From: JAGNGI01 sp035448825
GTDB lineage: Bacteria; Fidelibacterota; UBA2242
Length of the DNA stretch: 64,000 nt
Direction: 5' to 3'
Assembly: GCA_035448825.1 (NCBI GenBank)
Contig: DAOTJS010000001.1
Span: 1 to 64,000 of the forward strand
The notes beneath the pieces were generated by a model, which ran no database searches, was not told where the DNA came from, and saw only the letters and a program-made list of their open reading frames with translations. Below are positions 52,558 to 61,123 of this stretch, in pieces. A program made the position numbers and the translations under genes. Within the stretch, counting starts at the first letter, position 1, and every line of letters starts with the position of its first letter.

Positions 52558-54294
52558 ATGCGTTTTAAAACAATCACATCGTCATTAATTGTCTGCATTG
52601 CAATTACGACGGTTTTAACGGCTCAGAATTTGATAGGGCCAAATTGGAAATTTCAACCCGGCGATGATTTAGCCTGGGCTGATCCGCAATATGATGACGC
52701 TTCCTGGAACTCTATCATTGCCGGTAGAACCTGGGAAGTGCAAGGCTATGAAAATTTAGATGGATTTGCCTGGTATAGATACAGTGTAATTATTCCATCA
52801 ACGCTGAAGGAGAAAGCCGTTAAACATGGCGGATTTATTCTGCGTCTGGGGCGTATTGACGATTCCGATGCTACCTATTTCAATGGTGAATTAATTGGGC
52901 AGATGGGTGGTTTCCCACCAAATTATGTCGGTGCTTATGGTCTGGATCGCGAATATATTATCCCGGTCGAACTGGTTCGCTGGGATCAGCCGAATGTCAT
53001 TGCAATTCGAGTTTATGATGCAGGTGGCGGTGGTGGATTGTACTACTCAGCCGCTGAGCTGAATGTGATTGGTCTTTCCGATCAGCTAAAAATCGAAATT
53101 GCCCTTCCTCAGAAGGATCACGTCATTAAGAATTGCTCCGAAATTGTACTTCCGGTCATTATGCGTAATGAAAGTAATGAGTCAATTGAAGGTATTCTCA
53201 GGCTGTCGATCAATAGTGATTTCGGGGATAAAATCTATGATAAAGAATTAAAGATTACGATGAAAAATAATTCTGCTAAAAAATATTCCTACAACTTAAA
53301 GAAACTGCAACCCGGCTTTTACCTCGGGGCAGTAAGTTTCGAAAGTTTAGGCTGGAATAAATTGCATAAATTTGCGATAGCAGTTGATCCGGAGAAGGTG
53401 ATTTCGCCCGTCGATGCTCAGCCGGATTTTGATGCTTTTTGGGAGCAAGCCAAAGCCGAACTGGCTACCGTTGACCCGCAGTTTAAGATGATTCGTCAGG
53501 ATGAATTATGCACCGATAAGCGCGATTATTTCTTGGTAGAAATGCGCTCACTGGGGAATATTTTAATTCGCGGCTGGTACTCGGTACCCAAGCAACCCGG
53601 AAAATACCCGACTTTTCTGCAAGTTCAAGGCTACGGTACAAATATGCAGCCGACCAACCTGATTACGGAAGATGGTTTTATTAGCTTCGGTTTGAATATT
53701 CGTGGTCACGGGAATAGTCGGGACGAGATCAATCCCGGATTTCCCGGCTATTTGCAATATCACCTGGAAAACAAAAACGAATATATTTATCGCGGCGCTT
53801 ATATGGATTGCGTGCGGGCGGTAGATTTTCTATGTTCGCGACCGGAAGTTGATACAAGCCGAATTATCGTTGATGGACAAAGTCAGGGTGGAGCTCTTTC
53901 GTTCGCAACAGCCGCCTTAGACAATCGCATTTGCCTGTGTGTACCAGGCGTGCCGTTCCTGTCGGATTTTCCTCACTATTTTAAAGTTGCTGTTTGGCCC
54001 GGCAACGAGTTCAAAGACTATGTTAATAACCATCCCGAAACAACCTGGGAAGAGGTTTTCCGGACGTTGAGTTATTTTGATATTAAGAATTTAGCGCCGA
54101 AAGTAAAGGCGCCGGTTTTTATGCTGGCAGGACTGATGGACGAAACCTGCCCGCCGCACATTAACTTCGCGGCTTATAATAATTTGCGGTGCCCAAAAGA
54201 ATACATTATTTATCCTTATTCCGGACACGGTTTACCGGCCGAAAATTACCTGGCACGGATGAATTGGGTTCGTCAACAACTGGCTTTGAAATAA
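52558..54294 (+). CDS. Exported acetyl (xylan) esterase, CE7/AXE1 family, with N-terminal jelly-roll
   Basis: 578 residues: signal peptide (1-22), a sugar-binding-type beta-sandwich (about 24-170: GPNWKFQPGDDLAWADPQYD, ILRLGRIDDSDATYFNGE), a linker domain, then a CE7 alpha/beta-hydrolase (about 280-578) with RGWYSVP, the nucleophile elbow DGQSQGGALSF (Ser), DETCPP (Asp) and SGHG (His). CE7 enzymes remove acetyl groups from short xylo- or other oligosaccharides. In this genome it could also strip acetyl from mannan. Stand-alone gene with a 168-bp upstream gap. Confidence 0.88.
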   Translation: MRFKTITSSLIVCIAITTVLTAQNLIGPNWKFQPGDDLAWADPQYDDASWNSIIAGRTWEVQGYENLDGFAWYRYSVIIPSTLKEKAVKHGGFILRLGRIDDSDATYFNGELIGQMGGFPPNYVGAYGLDREYIIPVELVRWDQPNVIAIRVYDAGGGGGLYYSAAELNVIGLSDQLKIEIALPQKDHVIKNCSEIVLPVIMRNESNESIEGILRLSINSDFGDKIYDKELKITMKNNSAKKYSYNLKKLQPGFYLGAVSFESLGWNKLHKFAIAVDPEKVISPVDAQPDFDAFWEQAKAELATVDPQFKMIRQDELCTDKRDYFLVEMRSLGNILIRGWYSVPKQPGKYPTFLQVQGYGTNMQPTNLITEDGFISFGLNIRGHGNSRDEINPGFPGYLQYHLENKNEYIYRGAYMDCVRAVDFLCSRPEVDTSRIIVDGQSQGGALSFATAALDNRICLCVPGVPFLSDFPHYFKVAVWPGNEFKDYVNNHPETTWEEVFRTLSYFDIKNLAPKVKAPVFMLAGLMDETCPPHINFAAYNNLRCPKEYIIYPYSGHGLPAENYLARMNWVRQQLALK

Positions 54295-54414
54295 AGGAAC
54301 ATATCAGGTTTTCAATAATTTTTTAGCACTTAAAGCTTTGATAGAGAAGTTGTCGCCGAAACCAATTTAGCCCCGCCTGCGGAGCGTCGGAAATTAGTTG
54401 AGCTTGTAGCTTAA

Positions 54415-54789
54415 TTAAATATACTTTTTAATTACGTTCAGCAATGTGCCCGGCATAACGGGTTTCTCGATAAATTCCTCGACTGGTAAAGTTTCCTTAT
54501 CCTTGTCATATCGAATGCCCATTTGTTGGCTGACGGCGGTCAGCATAATAATGGGAGTGGCGGCTAATTTGGGATTATTGCGGATTTTTTGGACAACTTC
54601 AAATCCTTCGTCCCAGGTAGCCATCATAACATCGAGAATGACGAGATCGGGGCGTTCTTTTTCAACCAATTGGTAGCCGCGGGTGCCGTTTTGGGCATCT
54701 ATTACGAGATAGCCATTTTTCTCCAGCGATAAGCGCAGAACTTCCACCAGATCAACATCGTCGTCTATAACTAATATTTTTTTAGGCAT
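54415..54789 (-). CDS. Single-domain response regulator (CheY-like receiver)
   Basis: 124 residues: VIDDDVD (acidic pocket), VILDVMM with the phospho-accepting Asp, LTAVS (Thr/Ser switch) and EKPV (Lys). No output domain is fused, so it works by protein contact. The loop between alpha-4 and beta-5 is longer than usual (SQQMGIRYDKDKETLPV), a variant seen in polarity- or motility-type receivers. Its partner kinase is not in the window. It lies 71 bp from hypB on the same strand. Confidence 0.92.
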   Translation of the reverse strand: MPKKILVIDDDVDLVEVLRLSLEKNGYLVIDAQNGTRGYQLVEKERPDLVILDVMMATWDEGFEVVQKIRNNPKLAATPIIMLTAVSQQMGIRYDKDKETLPVEEFIEKPVMPGTLLNVIKKYI

Positions 54790-54860
54790 TACTTTCCTCG
54801 TTTAGTATTAAAAAGCGCTCGAAGTTAAAATGCTTGACCTTATTCTGCAACATTTGAAAT

Positions 54861-55517
54861 TCAGCGTTTGAGTTTTATCAACCAATCGCGCAAATCGGCT
54901 AGGCCGTCTCCACGCTGAGCTGATATCGGAAAAATGGTGAGTTTGGGATTGATTTGCAACATATTTTGGCGCAGTAAATCCAGATTCAAATCGAGATAGG
55001 GAAGCAGGTCGGTTTTACTGATTAATGCCAGATGACAGACCCGGAACATTAGTGGATATTTGAGCGGCTTGTCCCCACCTTCGGTTACACTTAGAACGAC
55101 CACATTGACGTCGGCGCCGGTATCGAATTCCGCCGGGCAAACCAGATTGCCGACATTCTCGATGAAAACGAAATCGAGGTTGGCTAGGTCGAGACTGTCA
55201 AGCGCCGGTAAAACTAATTCCGCTCCGAGATGACAGTCGCCGCCAAAGGGTTCGGTATTGATCTGTACAATGGGAATGTTCAAAGGCTGAAGGCGTTCGG
55301 CATCCATCGTGGTGGTGATGTCGCCTTCGATCACGCCGATTTGGTAGCCTTTTGCCTGAAGCATTGGAATCAATTTTTCCAGCAGGGTAGTTTTGCCGGA
55401 GCCGGGCGAACTCATCAAATTGACGAGTAGTGTTTTTGAATTTGCCGTCCGCTGACGGATTTCGGCGGCTAATTTGTTATTGGCTTCGAGCACATTGCGA
55501 ACGATTTTAATTTCCAT
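54861..55517 (-). CDS. hypB: Hydrogenase nickel-incorporation GTPase HypB
   Basis: About 218 residues from ATG at 55517 (AAAGAGGTTGATA before it), giving the usual MEIKIVRNVLEANN start. GTPase marks: NLMSSPGSGKTTLLEKL (P-loop), VIEGDITTTMDAERL, VFIENVGNLVCPAEFD and SKTDLLPY (NKxD variant). The N-terminal Cys/His nickel-storage segment found in some HypB proteins is absent. HypB loads nickel into NiFe-hydrogenase, or urease in some species, together with HypA. No hydrogenase gene is in the window. Confidence 0.95.
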   Translation of the reverse strand: MEIKIVRNVLEANNKLAAEIRQRTANSKTLLVNLMSSPGSGKTTLLEKLIPMLQAKGYQIGVIEGDITTTMDAERLQPLNIPIVQINTEPFGGDCHLGAELVLPALDSLDLANLDFVFIENVGNLVCPAEFDTGADVNVVVLSVTEGGDKPLKYPLMFRVCHLALISKTDLLPYLDLNLDLLRQNMLQINPKLTIFPISAQRGDGLADLRDWLIKLKR

Positions 55518-55563
55518 TATCAACCTCTTTTTCAATTACACGAAGGTACACAGAGTATTTATA

Positions 55564-55636
55564 AAGTTCTTTTAAGTTCTTTTAAGTTCTTTTAAGTTCT
55601 TTTAAGTTCTTTTAAGTGCTTTTAAGTGCTTTTAAG
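55564..55636. repeat. Tandem 10-bp repeat (AAGTTCTTTT) between hypB and hypA
   Basis: Seven perfect-length units run head to tail: five AAGTTCTTTT then two AAGTGCTTTT, then a partial AAG. Arrays of the same unit occur at 57373-57422 (same orientation) and 57517-57556 (inverted). A 10-bp period is close to one helical turn. Confidence 0.95.
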
Positions 55637-55673
55637 AAAATGGGTAATTGAAAATTCTCAATATTTCCTCGTG

Positions 55674-56024
55674 TTATTCTTCTAGTTCGATGTTGTCAAT
55701 AAACATTTCATTCCCACTAATGATTTCAAGGTCGCCGTTCCGGCAATTTGGGCAAATGAATATCGGCTCGGAAAGTTCCTCGATATTACCACAGGCCTGG
55801 CATTGAACCTTGAGGGGAATTTCTTCGATACATAAGCGTGCATTGCGCAACTGCGGCTCAGCCTTTTTAATCGAATCAAAATTGAACAATAGTGATTCCG
55901 GAATAATGGCATGAAGACATCCCGCCTTGAGATGAATGACTTTAACCGGCTGAGTTAGCTTTCTTTCAGCCAGTTCATTCTGGACGATATTAATAATGTT
56001 GTGAGCGATTTTCAGTTCGTGCAT
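55674..56024 (-). CDS. hypA: Hydrogenase nickel-insertion protein HypA
   Basis: 116 residues. It begins MHELKIAHNI with the nickel-binding Met-His-Glu and ends in a zinc domain with CQACG and CPNCRNG (two C-x-x-C pairs). HypA hands nickel to HypB and the hydrogenase large subunit. It sits between hypE and hypB on the minus strand, separated from hypB by 156 bp that hold a 10-bp tandem repeat. Confidence 0.94.
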   Translation of the reverse strand: MHELKIAHNIINIVQNELAERKLTQPVKVIHLKAGCLHAIIPESLLFNFDSIKKAEPQLRNARLCIEEIPLKVQCQACGNIEELSEPIFICPNCRNGDLEIISGNEMFIDNIELEE

Positions 56025-56254
56025 AATTCTTTCGCAAAGACTTCAGGGCACAAAGCATTTTTATAGATTATCAATGATCCAGGTTTCAATTTGGTTAATT
56101 TTAAATGAGACGGAAGTTGTTTTTTAACCAGCCGGATTTCCTCGAAATTTTTAATAGAAAACTCATAGGTTATTGGAAAATCCCTTTCAGACAGAATGAA
56201 GTACAGAAAATATCTTAGCGGCTTTGCGGTTTTGCATATGATTTCATTCAACAT
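56012..56254 (-). CDS. Small frame between hypE and hypA, unrecognised, may not be a gene
   Basis: 80 codons that overlap the end of hypE by 7 bp and the start of hypA by 13 bp. The translation (TAKPLRYFLYFILSERDF...SLIIYKNALCPEVFAKEL) matches no family I know; it is not HypC. Parts of its DNA, CCGCAAAGCCGCTAAGATA and CTTTGTGCCCTGAAGTCTTTGCG, look like dispersed noncoding repeats common in related genomes. It could be a coding spacer that keeps ribosomes moving, or a shadow over repeat DNA. Confidence 0.3.
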   Translation of the reverse strand: MLNEIICKTAKPLRYFLYFILSERDFPITYEFSIKNFEEIRLVKKQLPSHLKLTKLKPGSLIIYKNALCPEVFAKELCTN

Positions 56255-57273
56255 ATCCGTGGCAACATTTCGCCGGTCAGCATATCGAGGACTCGTTCGG
56301 TGCCAATGCGGGTTTTAAGTAGAACGTGTCCGGTCGGTTGAGCGATGACTTCGCCGATTATAGCAGCATTCCGGCCGAGTGGATGTGAACGCATCGTCGT
56401 TAAAGCTTCCTCAGCCGCTTTTTCCGCGACTATAACTACGACTTTACCTTCGTTGGCAAGGTACAACGGATCAAAACCCAGCGGTTCACATAGACCCAGC
56501 ACGACATCGCGGACCGGAATTGAATTCTCGATGATTCTAATCCCGAAGCGGTTGCCATCCATAAACTCATTTAGAGTCGTTGCCACACCGCCGCGCGTTG
56601 GATCGCGCATAATTCGAATGCCCGGGACTTTTTCAAATAGGATTTCAGTCAATTCATTTAGCGGGGCGCAGTCACTGATAATGTCGAGGTCAATCTGAAA
56701 CTGCTGGCGGGCTTTAATGATCGCGGCGGCGTGATCGCCTATAAAACCATTGATGAGAATCTTATCGCCGGGAGTGATCAGGGATTTACCGATATTGCGC
56801 CCCTCCGGCAGGTAGCCGATTCCGGCTGTGTTGATAAAAAGCCCATCGGCTTCACTGTGTCCCACGACTTTAGTATCACCTGTAACGATTTGCACTCCGG
56901 CTAATTGAGCGATTTTTTGCATCGAAATCACAATTTTTTCTAGCGTATCGAGATTGAAACCTTCCTCGATTATCATTCCACAGGAAAGCCAGAGTGGTTT
57001 GGCGCCGCAAACAGCTAAATCGTTGACTGTTCCGGAAACTGCTAATTGACCGATATCGCCGCCGGGGAAGAAGAGCGGCTGAACCACGTGAGAGTCGGTC
57101 GTGAATACTAATCGCCCATGCATTTCCGGTAGAATCGCCGCATCCAGCAATTCGCGTAAAGGCGGATTGTCGAAATGTTTCAGGAAAACTTGCTTGATCA
57201 GATCATGAGAATATTTACCACCGGCACCGTGAGCGCTGGTGATCTTCTTCTTATCGGAAAAATTGTTCGCCAT
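56248..57273 (-). CDS. hypE: Hydrogenase maturation protein HypE
   Basis: 341 residues with KITSAHGAGGKYSHDLI, LVFTTDSHVVQPLFFPGGDIG, AVSGTVNDLAVCGA, VTGDTKVV, DPTRGGVATTLNE and the C-terminal PRIC tail, whose last Cys carries the cyano group. It dehydrates thiocarboxamide to cyanide for the NiFe-hydrogenase iron. It is the first gene of the hypE-(orf)-hypA-hypB run. HypC, HypD and HypF, needed for the same job, are not within the window. Confidence 0.95.
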   Translation of the reverse strand: MANNFSDKKKITSAHGAGGKYSHDLIKQVFLKHFDNPPLRELLDAAILPEMHGRLVFTTDSHVVQPLFFPGGDIGQLAVSGTVNDLAVCGAKPLWLSCGMIIEEGFNLDTLEKIVISMQKIAQLAGVQIVTGDTKVVGHSEADGLFINTAGIGYLPEGRNIGKSLITPGDKILINGFIGDHAAAIIKARQQFQIDLDIISDCAPLNELTEILFEKVPGIRIMRDPTRGGVATTLNEFMDGNRFGIRIIENSIPVRDVVLGLCEPLGFDPLYLANEGKVVVIVAEKAAEEALTTMRSHPLGRNAAIIGEVIAQPTGHVLLKTRIGTERVLDMLTGEMLPRIC

Positions 57274-57324
57274 TCGACGCGCATAAGATAACCACGTGAA
57301 ATTCTAAGTCAAAATGAAAAGTGA

Positions 57325-57480
57325 GAATGCATGAATGCATGGGTGAATGAGTGAATGGGTGAATGAGTGGTCAAGTGCTAATAAGTGCTTTTAAGTGCTA
57401 TTAAATCCTGCTAAAGACTTTTTGTCACAAGGTTTATCAAAAGCATGAATGTATGATTGTATGTGTGCATGAATGCATGT
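57325..57480. repeat. 8-bp-period repeats (GAATGCAT / GTGAATGA) and a 10-bp array upstream of hypE
   Basis: 57325-57370 runs as GAATGCAT-GAATGCAT then GTGAATG variants. 57442-57480 runs as GCATGAAT-GTATGATT-GTATGTGT-GCATGAAT-GCATGTTG; both have an 8-bp period. Between them (57373-57422) lie five units of the 10-bp type: AAGTGCTAAT, AAGTGCTTTT, AAGTGCTATT, AAATCCTGCT, AAAGACTTTT. No gene is present. Confidence 0.85.
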
Positions 57481-57516
57481 TGAAGACGTAAAATCTCGAG
57501 TATATTTAAATTTCTT

Positions 57517-57642
57517 ATAAGCACTTAAGAGCACTTAAACGAACTTAAAAGTACTTAAAAACCTCCGTGCTCTCCGTAAATATTCTCCGTGGAACTCCCC
57601 GCCTGAATGAATGCATCAGCAGTCGGGCAGGCGTGTCGCAAC
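57517..57642. repeat. Inverted 10-bp array and a dispersed 'CTCCGTG' repeat
   Basis: 57517-57556 reads ATAAGCACTT-AAGAGCACTT-AAACGAACTT-AAAAGTACTT, the reverse complement of the AAGTGCTTTT unit. Next comes CCTCCGTGCTCTCCGTAAATATTCTCCGTGG (57562-57594), a degenerate tandem of CTCCGTG, and CCTGAATGAATGCATCAG. The stretch ends at the stop of the large T9SS cargo gene. Confidence 0.8.
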
Positions 57643-60600
57643 TTACTTCACGAAGGCGACTTTCTGCATTGATGTATGATTGCCTGATTGTAAACGCACC
57701 AGATAAATCCCGGCGCTCAGGTTATCTGGCTGCCAGGTGTAAGAATAAGCGCCTTTAAGAGCATAAGCGTTGACAAGTGTTTCAACTAACTGCCCGCGCA
57801 GATTGTAAACTTTCAGCGACATTTGCCCATCTTCCGTCAAACTGTAAGGAATAGTTACACTCGGGTTGAATGGATTCGGGTAAGCCGATTTCAATCCAAA
57901 TACCAGCGGAACTTGCGAGTTCTCAGCCTCGACCTTAACCTCGACCGCTTTATGCCAGGTCACTTTCCCTTTGTAATCCACATCGCCGAGACGATAGAGA
58001 TAAGTTGTACCCGGAATGACTGCCGCATCGGTATAGAAATACTCGTGTGCTTCAGAGGTGCTGCCGTGCCCCTGTAAGGCTTCATTCATTGCATAGCTGG
58101 CAATTTCGGCCCATCTTCCGTCTTCCTTTTTCTGCTTTTCGATAATGAATCCCAGATTCTCAATCTCGGACTCGGTCGTCCAGGAAAGTACTACGGACTG
58201 GCTACGCGACTGAGCAGTAAAAGAAGTCAGGGAAATAGGGAGGGAGTTGTCTTTAAGGTCAGAACCAAGATAAAAACGATCAAATGTCCCAATTGATATA
58301 CCAGTTCGGTTAAATACCGTTCCGTTTCCATCAGAATGAGTACCGACTAAACTAAATGTATTTCCATCGGTCGAATTAATTAATCTGATCTTTGCCGGAT
58401 CACTGATCCCTTCTTGACCGTCAGCGTCTATTGATAAATCATAAGTGCCGCCAGAGATGCCATTTCCGGTTAGAGTCCAATACATATTCGAACGCCGATT
58501 GATAGTATACTCATCATCTTCTATAGTCGAGGATAGATTAGTTCCACCTGAACCATCAGTATGAGATACTAAGATTTTACCGCCAGTCGCAACACCTGCC
58601 GTAGAAATAGTAACTGGACGGTAGTTACTCTCAGTACCAACTGGAAATATAAAATTGGAATTGGTGCCGGGAGCAAACCACCTCTCGAAATTACCAATAA
58701 CCGTGCCGGAGGTTCGGGATAAATTACCGTACGAAGAAGCATCTTCCCCCAATGTAAGAGTATTTGAACTGGTGATAATATTACCGCTAGTCATAGTCAA
58801 TGTATTGGATATAATCATAGACCGAGATAGAGACAGTCCATTTGAGTTGTTGATAGTGAGATTTTGAACGGTTGTCGGTAACATAGAGCCGGTTACCTGA
58901 GCGGATGTTCCATTGAATATGTAATGGGCACTGCTACTAAATGAATTCGATCCGGTTGTCTGTACATTTCCATTGAGTCCGTCTGGACTGCCAATTTTCA
59001 GAGTAGCATCATCTGAAACAATCAATGCCCCGCTACCAGTTATAGCATAAGCGCCACAATCCAAAATTGCGCTTAAAGTTACATTACCAGCTATTGATAA
59101 GCCTCCGCTACCTAAACTAGCCGTGCCAGTTCCGCTGATTTCGGCTGTAGTAGCACTAATTATGAATTGTCCTGATGTGCCCTGACTCATATTTCCATAT
59201 ACCTTGATTCCATTTCTAAAAGTTTTAGTGCCTGCGCCACTCCAGGAAAAATTTACTCCACTTGCAACCTCAATTATTCCATTGATTACTGTAGGATTAG
59301 CACCACCAACCAAAGATGTTAAGGCCGTAATACGAAAAATAGGTATGGTATTCTCATCAACATTAGGGAAATAAGTAATTCCACTAGCTGAAAAAGAAGA
59401 TGTAGGAGTATATTCTAATATAGAGCCACTTTCGTAAATATGTGAGGTGGCATGAATAACGGCTGTAGACCCGGTTAATCCAGTTGCCGATATTCTAAGA
59501 ATGCCACCAGTATTGATCCGAATAATACTGCCAGAATTATAGGTCGGTTGACTGCTATAAATAATAATGCCGCCATTTTGAACAGTAATATCATCGCCTG
59601 AACCATCATTGACCGTCATATTCGACCCGGTTGCTAATGTGCCTCCATTTTCTACAGTGACTTGATCTATTGTTACACTAGAGTTTATTGTTACCGTGTG
59701 CCCGTTTTTAATTGTTATGGTATAATCGTTCGAGGTAGGAGTTGAAGATGCATCACTCCAGGTCATTTGATCCGTTGATGATTCCCAGGTAGAATTATCA
59801 CCCCAATTTCCAGTGGCTTTACTTCTATAATACATCGCTGGATTGGTCACAGTTCCACTGCAGGTAACAGTTCGATCGTCGGCACCAGTAGAAGAACAGG
59901 TAATATTTTCGGAACTATATGAGCCAATTGCCAAGCCGGCTTTTAATCGTACGTAGATAGTTGTTTCACTCACTGATCCGCCTGATTGAGCAAGAGTAAG
60001 TGATGAGGTGAATCCAGAATCACTTGTTTTCGAGATTTCAAAGTGATCCGGTGCCGAAATTGATATATCTGCCGTTAAGTTCGTGCCGCTAACCGTAAAA
60101 GTCTGCTCGGCAGATGGGCCAGAGCCAACGATATAGGTAAAACCCGTAAGGGTTGAAGGGGTTACGATTATTGAAGCACCTGAAGTTATTTCTAATTTAT
60201 ATAATTTTAATGTATTTGTTGATGATGATAAATAAGTCCTCCAATCAGTTTGATATATTGAAATACACCGTGAGTTAGCGCTTGAATGGTTGGATTGAAA
60301 TTGAAAGCCTTTTCCGCTACTATATGTAACAAGATATTGGTGCGTTGAGCTTTCATTTAATGCAAAACTAGACGTAGTATTTCCTGTAATTTCACAATAT
60401 TTTGATATTGACTCATTATATACAGTATAGTTATCCCCAACCTTATCTATTTTCCAAACAATTGCTGTAGATGGATTAATAATTGAGGATCCACTGAAGG
60501 AAATTGATGTGTTTCCTAATTTTCCACTAGAAATTGTGTTTGTCATAGCTCCTGTGTAAGTGCCACTGATACCATAAAAAACATAATATGTACCAGGTTC

Positions 60601-60720
60601 TAAATTGTCTAAACTGGCTATCTCGTTAAAAGTACCTGAACCAGTATATTGTCCCCACCCCACCTCCACTATCGTGCTCAGCACCGCTAGCATTATTAAA
60701 ACATAGACACCTTTTTTCAT
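57643..60720 (-). CDS. Large secreted beta-rich protein with T9SS sorting domain
   Basis: About 1,025 residues from ATG at 60720, preferred because GGAGGAAAGT precedes it and a signal peptide (MKKGVYVLIMLAVLSTIVEVGWG) follows. Parts in order: a 150-residue module, a domain with TPSTLTGFTYIVGSGPS...RLKAGLAIGSYSSENITCSS common in FCB secreted proteins, a parallel beta-helix-like repeat region (GNWGDNSTWES...VTVENGGTLATGSNMTVNDG), an Ig-like segment (SFTAQSRSQSVVLSWTTESEIENLGFI) and the type A sorting domain (YPNPFNPSVTIPY). Probably a cell-surface adhesin or matrix protein; no catalytic site was recognised. Confidence 0.85.
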   Translation of the reverse strand: MKKGVYVLIMLAVLSTIVEVGWGQYTGSGTFNEIASLDNLEPGTYYVFYGISGTYTGAMTNTISSGKLGNTSISFSGSSIINPSTAIVWKIDKVGDNYTVYNESISKYCEITGNTTSSFALNESSTHQYLVTYSSGKGFQFQSNHSSANSRCISIYQTDWRTYLSSSTNTLKLYKLEITSGASIIVTPSTLTGFTYIVGSGPSAEQTFTVSGTNLTADISISAPDHFEISKTSDSGFTSSLTLAQSGGSVSETTIYVRLKAGLAIGSYSSENITCSSTGADDRTVTCSGTVTNPAMYYRSKATGNWGDNSTWESSTDQMTWSDASSTPTSNDYTITIKNGHTVTINSSVTIDQVTVENGGTLATGSNMTVNDGSGDDITVQNGGIIIYSSQPTYNSGSIIRINTGGILRISATGLTGSTAVIHATSHIYESGSILEYTPTSSFSASGITYFPNVDENTIPIFRITALTSLVGGANPTVINGIIEVASGVNFSWSGAGTKTFRNGIKVYGNMSQGTSGQFIISATTAEISGTGTASLGSGGLSIAGNVTLSAILDCGAYAITGSGALIVSDDATLKIGSPDGLNGNVQTTGSNSFSSSAHYIFNGTSAQVTGSMLPTTVQNLTINNSNGLSLSRSMIISNTLTMTSGNIITSSNTLTLGEDASSYGNLSRTSGTVIGNFERWFAPGTNSNFIFPVGTESNYRPVTISTAGVATGGKILVSHTDGSGGTNLSSTIEDDEYTINRRSNMYWTLTGNGISGGTYDLSIDADGQEGISDPAKIRLINSTDGNTFSLVGTHSDGNGTVFNRTGISIGTFDRFYLGSDLKDNSLPISLTSFTAQSRSQSVVLSWTTESEIENLGFIIEKQKKEDGRWAEIASYAMNEALQGHGSTSEAHEYFYTDAAVIPGTTYLYRLGDVDYKGKVTWHKAVEVKVEAENSQVPLVFGLKSAYPNPFNPSVTIPYSLTEDGQMSLKVYNLRGQLVETLVNAYALKGAYSYTWQPDNLSAGIYLVRLQSGNHTSMQKVAFVK

Positions 60721-61123
60721 ACTTTCCTCCTTAATTTGCAATTTAAAAAAATATTTACTATAGAATGAATATCTTCCGAGAATTATTCCTAAAAACCGCT
60801 CTCTAATCGTTCGTATCAGATATTCACAGTTACATCCAACGGCCAAAATATGAGAAAGATTTTAAGAAAAAGCAATGATTTTTTAGACTAACTATCCAAT
60901 TTTTAACCAAAATTTTTATAAGTATTTTAAAAGCCGGTTCGTAAAGTTATTTATGGTATAATTGCTTGCCGGAATTGCAATTAAGTGATGGTGATAATCT
61001 GAGCAAACCCGAGGTGAGATTTACTTAATTAATAATTCCCTAAAAAAAATATTGACTTAATAAAAACTATTTTTTAAAATTCACAATGAATTTTATAATA
61101 TGGGCGAAAATTAAACTAACAAA
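60721..61123. other. Divergent intergenic region between the T9SS cargo and the M23 peptidase
   Basis: 403 bp, AT-rich. An open frame runs from 60846 into the cargo gene, but it precedes the ribosome site and is not taken as coding. The right half holds a promoter for the M23 gene (61052-61080). No RNA gene or repeat is seen. Confidence 0.45.
61052..61080 (+). promoter_or_regulatory. Sigma-70-like promoter for the M23 peptidase gene
   Basis: TTGACT (61052-61057) and TAAAAT (61075-61080) are separated by 17 bp, each one mismatch from the consensus. Transcription would start near 61087, giving a leader of about 37 nt before the ATG at 61124. The surrounding AT content makes a chance match possible. 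Confidence 0.5.

Noticed and set aside
56012..56254. HypC candidate between hypE and hypA
   Set aside because: It lacks the N-terminal Met-Cys and the beta-barrel pattern of HypC; part of its DNA looks like a noncoding repeat.
55564..57556. Possible CRISPR array
   Set aside because: Units are 10 bp or 8 bp and abut directly with no spacers; no cas genes are nearby.
60721..60846. N-terminal extension of the large T9SS cargo to 60846
   Set aside because: A strong ribosome site and signal peptide begin at 60720; the extension has no such features.
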